A stretch of DNA of 64,000 nucleotides from Prochlorococcus sp. AG-418-C09 (GTDB lineage Bacteria; Cyanobacteriota; Cyanobacteriia; PCC-6307; Cyanobiaceae): contig QCLS01000004.1 of assembly GCA_003214355.1 (NCBI GenBank), positions 44,097-108,096 of the forward strand. The letters are read 5' to 3'. Position 1 is the stretch's first letter, and every line of letters starts with the position of its first letter. Positions 60,414-64,000 of the stretch are shown here, piece after piece. Both the position numbers and the translations under genes were made by a program. Below the pieces are notes generated by a model. The model worked only from the letters and a program-made list of their open reading frames with translations, did no database searches and was not told the origin of the DNA.

Positions 60414-63398
60414 ATGACTGATTCAAAAAAGGAAAGAGATGAAATCAAATTTTCAACAAAAACAGATGTAGCCATTCATCGAAAATTAGCTGAGGAAGAA
60501 GGATTATCAATTAAAGAATTGCATGAAAAAATAACCTCCGAGGAAAGTAATAAAATCCTTGCTGAAATAAGGAAAGAAAAAGGAATTGAATTACTAACAA
60601 GAGACGAGATCATAGATATGATCAATGAGCTTTCTGCTATGGAGAAAGAATTGAATAATATGGAAACAAGTCAGTTATTAACTTTAATTCATCAAGGTTA
60701 TGGGAAGCTTCCTGGATTAGCCGCTGCAACTTTACTCAAAGTAAAGAAAGAGGGTAGCTATGAAATTATTAAAAAACTTAGAAAGTTATTTGAAGAGACT
60801 GATGATCCAAATACTGAAACCTCCGATTCCTCATCTGACTTAACAGATTCACCACAACTTAAGAACCCAGAGTTAGATAAAATAATTCAAGGTATTCAAG
60901 ATATAGTTAAAAATCCTGGAAGCATTGAAGAAGAAATTGGGAATAGTGAAATAAGCAATTTAGAAAGACCCGAACCTATCTCTAGTGGCAATAAGCTAGA
61001 AGAGGAAGATGAAGAAAAAGAAGAAGAAAAAGTTAATTTACCTGAATTCAAAATAAGGAATGCTCTATCTACTGTAAGACTTTTAGAAAATCTCAAAGCG
61101 GCTAATGTCGATGATCGATTGGGTATGAATTTTTTGTTAGAGGTCCCAAGGCAACAAATCTGGAATAGCCTTTGTGAAAATCCTGAAGTAACTATTAATG
61201 AACTTAGAAATAATTTAGAAAAATCCGATGGAAAAATAAATACATTAATCACAAAAATACTAGATGAATATGAGTCTGTGAAATCAATGCCTTTACCACC
61301 TGATTACAACGATACCTGGAAAGATAAATATGGAAGAAAATTAGAAAAACCTATAAAACCCTTTCTGATGCAGCTTTATGAGACATGGTTATTAAAAGAG
61401 CAAAAATCTCGTCTTAACCTTTCTGATGCAGGGGCAGGAAAAACATTAGCAGCGGTATTAGCTTCACAAGCATGCAATTCAAAATTAACTTTAATTTTTA
61501 CTCCTAGGCATGTAATTGATTCTTGGGAATATACCTTTGGTAATGCATTTCCGAACGTAGAGGTTCTGCGACAAACTTGGGAACCAAAGTGGAAGCAAAA
61601 GGGAAATAGAGTTTTAATTATTAATTATGAGAGATTAAAAACAGATCCAAAAACACATAATCAGATAATGAATTTTGCTAAAGATCAAGAAGTTGACTTT
61701 GTAGTACTAGATGAAACCCATATTGCAAAACAAAGAGGATCTCTTGAGACAATTTCAAAAGAGGAAAATGACGATGAGATAGAAAACAAGAACGATGATG
61801 ACAATGTAAGTGCGAGGAGAAAAGAATTAGAGACTCTATTAATTGAACTAAGAAGTAAGAATAAAGGAATGAGGATATATGGATTAACAGCCTCGCCAGC
61901 TTTAAATGATCTAACAGAACCAATTACACTTCTATCACTTATTACCCCAGGAAGGGATGTATCCGGGATGAATCACATCGCAAATATCTCTAATGGTTTA
62001 AAAGTTCATCAAGAAATTACAATGGTCTCAACAAGATGGAAACAGACAGAAGATACAAAGACATATAAAGTTAATAGAAAAATAATTAAAGTAGATATTT
62101 CAGATAAACTTGAGGATCTAATTAGTGATTCTAGTTTTTATGCTATTACTCAAGAACAGCATTCATTAGATGGAAAAATTATAGAGTTGAGAAAAATTCT
62201 TTCTGATGGGGAACCAACAATAGTATTTGTTCATCATGTAGAGGGAATCGTTGAAAAAATAAAAGAAAGACTTATTTATTATGGATATTCAGTAGGTGCA
62301 TTTTATGGTGCTGACAAATCTGGACTAAAACCTTTTCTTGATAAAGAAAATCAAATCCTTATTGCTTCAATGAGTGCAATTGGTACAGGATTTGACGGGC
62401 TACAAAAACATTGTTCAAAAGCAATCTTTTTTTCCTTACCTTGGACATATGAATTGAGGAAGCAATGTGAGGCAAGAATTGCTAGAACTGGACAAGTTAA
62501 TGATTGTGAAATAATTACACTCGAAGCTTTTTATGAAGTTAATCATCCAAAGATAAGTTCCAAAGATAATATTTGGTCTTGGGATAAAGAAGTAGCCAAA
62601 TTAATTCACTCAAAAAGAGAAATGTCAGATCTAGTCGTAGATGGCGAAATCCCTAGCTTAGATTCAGTTAGTTTGTATGCTAAAGCTAGGGAAGGAAGAA
62701 AATTATGGATTGAAAGATTACAAGAAATAGGAGGAATAACTTATAAAAAAGAGACTATTAGTATTCCAATAGTTTTTAAAAATGAAACTGAAAAGAAAAA
62801 ACTTTTAGGGAAATTTGGAAACGACTTTAGTAAGATAAACGCAAAATGGAATTCATCCAGAAGTGCAAATCTATATGAAAGGATTAAAAAAGATCCAACT
62901 GAATTTGCTCTTTACCATACCTTTTATAGAGAAAATAGAAAAACATGGACAACAAATCCTCTTAAAGAAGTAATCAATCAATTAAAAGATAAAGAGGGAT
63001 TAGTTATAGGAGATTTTGGTTGTGGAGAAGGAGAGTTAGCTAAAGCGATTGGTGATAAATCCAAAGTTTTTAGTTTTGATATGCACCCAGTAAATGACTC
63101 AATAATTCAATGCAATGTTGCAGATGGAGTACCAATTTCTCCAAATACTTTAGATCTAGCAGTATTTAGTCTTTCTTTAATGACAAAAGATTGGCGAGAT
63201 ATGTTAATTACGGCAAAAAAAGTATTAAAGATCACCGGTCAAATAATAGTTTGGAACCCAAAAAACAAAATCCCAGAAGCTGAATTAGAAAAATCTATAG
63301 AAGAAGCTGGTTTTCGTATTATAAAGAAAGATAATTCAATTAATATTGAACCCTTCATATTTATTAGAGCCTATGTTGATGATGGGAGTCTTGGTTAA
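60414..63398 (+). CDS. SNF2/SF2-type helicase fused to C-terminal RRP8-like SAM methyltransferase
   Basis: Helicase: SDAGAGKTLAAVLAS, VVLDETHIAK, YGLTASP, ASMSAIGTGFDGLQ, QCEARIARTGQ. MTase: NLYERIKKDPTEFALYHTFYRENRKTWTTNPLKEVINQL, IGDFGCGEGELAKAIGDKSKVFSFDMHP, NTLDLAVFSLSLMTKDWRDMLITAKKVLK. Confidence 0.88.
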   Translation: MTDSKKERDEIKFSTKTDVAIHRKLAEEEGLSIKELHEKITSEESNKILAEIRKEKGIELLTRDEIIDMINELSAMEKELNNMETSQLLTLIHQGYGKLPGLAAATLLKVKKEGSYEIIKKLRKLFEETDDPNTETSDSSSDLTDSPQLKNPELDKIIQGIQDIVKNPGSIEEEIGNSEISNLERPEPISSGNKLEEEDEEKEEEKVNLPEFKIRNALSTVRLLENLKAANVDDRLGMNFLLEVPRQQIWNSLCENPEVTINELRNNLEKSDGKINTLITKILDEYESVKSMPLPPDYNDTWKDKYGRKLEKPIKPFLMQLYETWLLKEQKSRLNLSDAGAGKTLAAVLASQACNSKLTLIFTPRHVIDSWEYTFGNAFPNVEVLRQTWEPKWKQKGNRVLIINYERLKTDPKTHNQIMNFAKDQEVDFVVLDETHIAKQRGSLETISKEENDDEIENKNDDDNVSARRKELETLLIELRSKNKGMRIYGLTASPALNDLTEPITLLSLITPGRDVSGMNHIANISNGLKVHQEITMVSTRWKQTEDTKTYKVNRKIIKVDISDKLEDLISDSSFYAITQEQHSLDGKIIELRKILSDGEPTIVFVHHVEGIVEKIKERLIYYGYSVGAFYGADKSGLKPFLDKENQILIASMSAIGTGFDGLQKHCSKAIFFSLPWTYELRKQCEARIARTGQVNDCEIITLEAFYEVNHPKISSKDNIWSWDKEVAKLIHSKREMSDLVVDGEIPSLDSVSLYAKAREGRKLWIERLQEIGGITYKKETISIPIVFKNETEKKKLLGKFGNDFSKINAKWNSSRSANLYERIKKDPTEFALYHTFYRENRKTWTTNPLKEVINQLKDKEGLVIGDFGCGEGELAKAIGDKSKVFSFDMHPVNDSIIQCNVADGVPISPNTLDLAVFSLSLMTKDWRDMLITAKKVLKITGQIIVWNPKNKIPEAELEKSIEEAGFRIIKKDNSINIEPFIFIRAYVDDGSLG

Positions 63399-64000
63399 TG
63401 CCTTTAAAAACTACAATCACTTATCAAGGTAAAAGGTTCAAAAGTCTTAAATCTCTAGCAGAATCTCAGGGAATATTAAAAAGGTTATGGAAACTCCAAA
63501 AACTTGTAAAGGAAGGATTAAATATTGATGATGCGGTTGAAAAGACAAAGATTAATGAAAAAGACAAAAACATTGAATATGATGGGAGAAATTTTAAGAC
63601 CTATAAAGCTCTAGCACTTTATTTAAAAATAGAAACTTCAACCCTCCTCAACAGAATTAAAAAAGGAGTTCCAAAAAAAAATTGGGGAGATGACTTAATA
63701 ACTTACGAGATTAAATATAAAGGTAAAACTTATCCATCAGCGAATCAATTAGCAAAAGAATTAAATGTAACTCCTTCAACATTAAGAAAAAGAATTAGAG
63801 ACAATTGGCCTGAAGATAAATGGGGAGAAGATCCTGGTAAGTTATACCAAATCAAATACAAAGGGAAAAATTATAAATCGATAAATCATTTAGCAAAATC
63901 AATGAATATTCCAAAAAGGCTTCTTAAAGGAAGAATTGATAAAGGGTGGCCTGAAGATAGATGGATGGAGAGAGATAATCGAATTATTAATTTTCAAGGT
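63399..64000 (+). CDS. Protein of repeated ~45-aa HTH-like modules (3' truncated by window end)
   Basis: Repeats IEYDGRNFKTYKALALYLKIETSTLLNRIKKG / IKYKGKTYPSANQLAKELNVTPSTLRKRIRDNWPEDKWGED / IKYKGKNYKSINHLAKSMNIPKRLLKGRIDKGWPEDRWMER. Confidence 0.75.

Noticed and set aside
60896-61923. Minus-strand ORFs 60896-61252 and 61678-61923
   Set aside because: Antisense within the helicase-RRP8 gene.

Overview
AT-rich cyanobacterial chromosome segment, almost certainly Prochlorococcus (petN, pcyA, thf1, devBCA-like, sir, DUF3148 and very AT-rich small-gene content). The window has five zones. (1) 1-19.4 kb is core: glyS(partial)-sir-VanX-like dipeptidase-recG-hyp-tsf-rpsB-glycosyltransferase-devACB-pcyA-two M16 peptidases-DUF3148-ftsH-clpP-thf1-petN-DUF2103. 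(2) 19.4-27.5 kb holds many small unknown ORFs plus a DUF2130 protein and a stand-alone IF2_N-like protein. (3) 27.5-41.6 kb holds a phosphate/arsenate cluster (pstBAC-arsR / gap-arsJ / pstS), a K+ channel, and a zinc cluster (WD40, COG0523 GTPase, znuA, znuC, zur, znuB). (4) 41.6-47.4 kb is a low coding density stretch of tiny ORFs and hairpins. (5) 47.5-64 kb is a mobile island headed by a tyrosine recombinase. It has direct repeats of the integrase 3' end, a short DnaB-like ATPase, many small secreted or membrane proteins, a serial repeat (ATGAAACGCTTACTACTTGCAC) at gene junctions, and at the right edge a SNF2-type helicase fused to an RRP8-like methyltransferase followed by a protein made of repeated HTH-like modules. 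The most novel-looking items are: the junction repeat/signal-peptide cassette system; the helicase-RRP8 fusion with its repeat-module neighbour; integrase-3'-end repeats that partition the island; predicted ArsR operators at both arsR/gap and pstS; and a domain shared between the zinc GTPase and the zinc-binding protein. All assignments are from reading the sequence; no searches were run.
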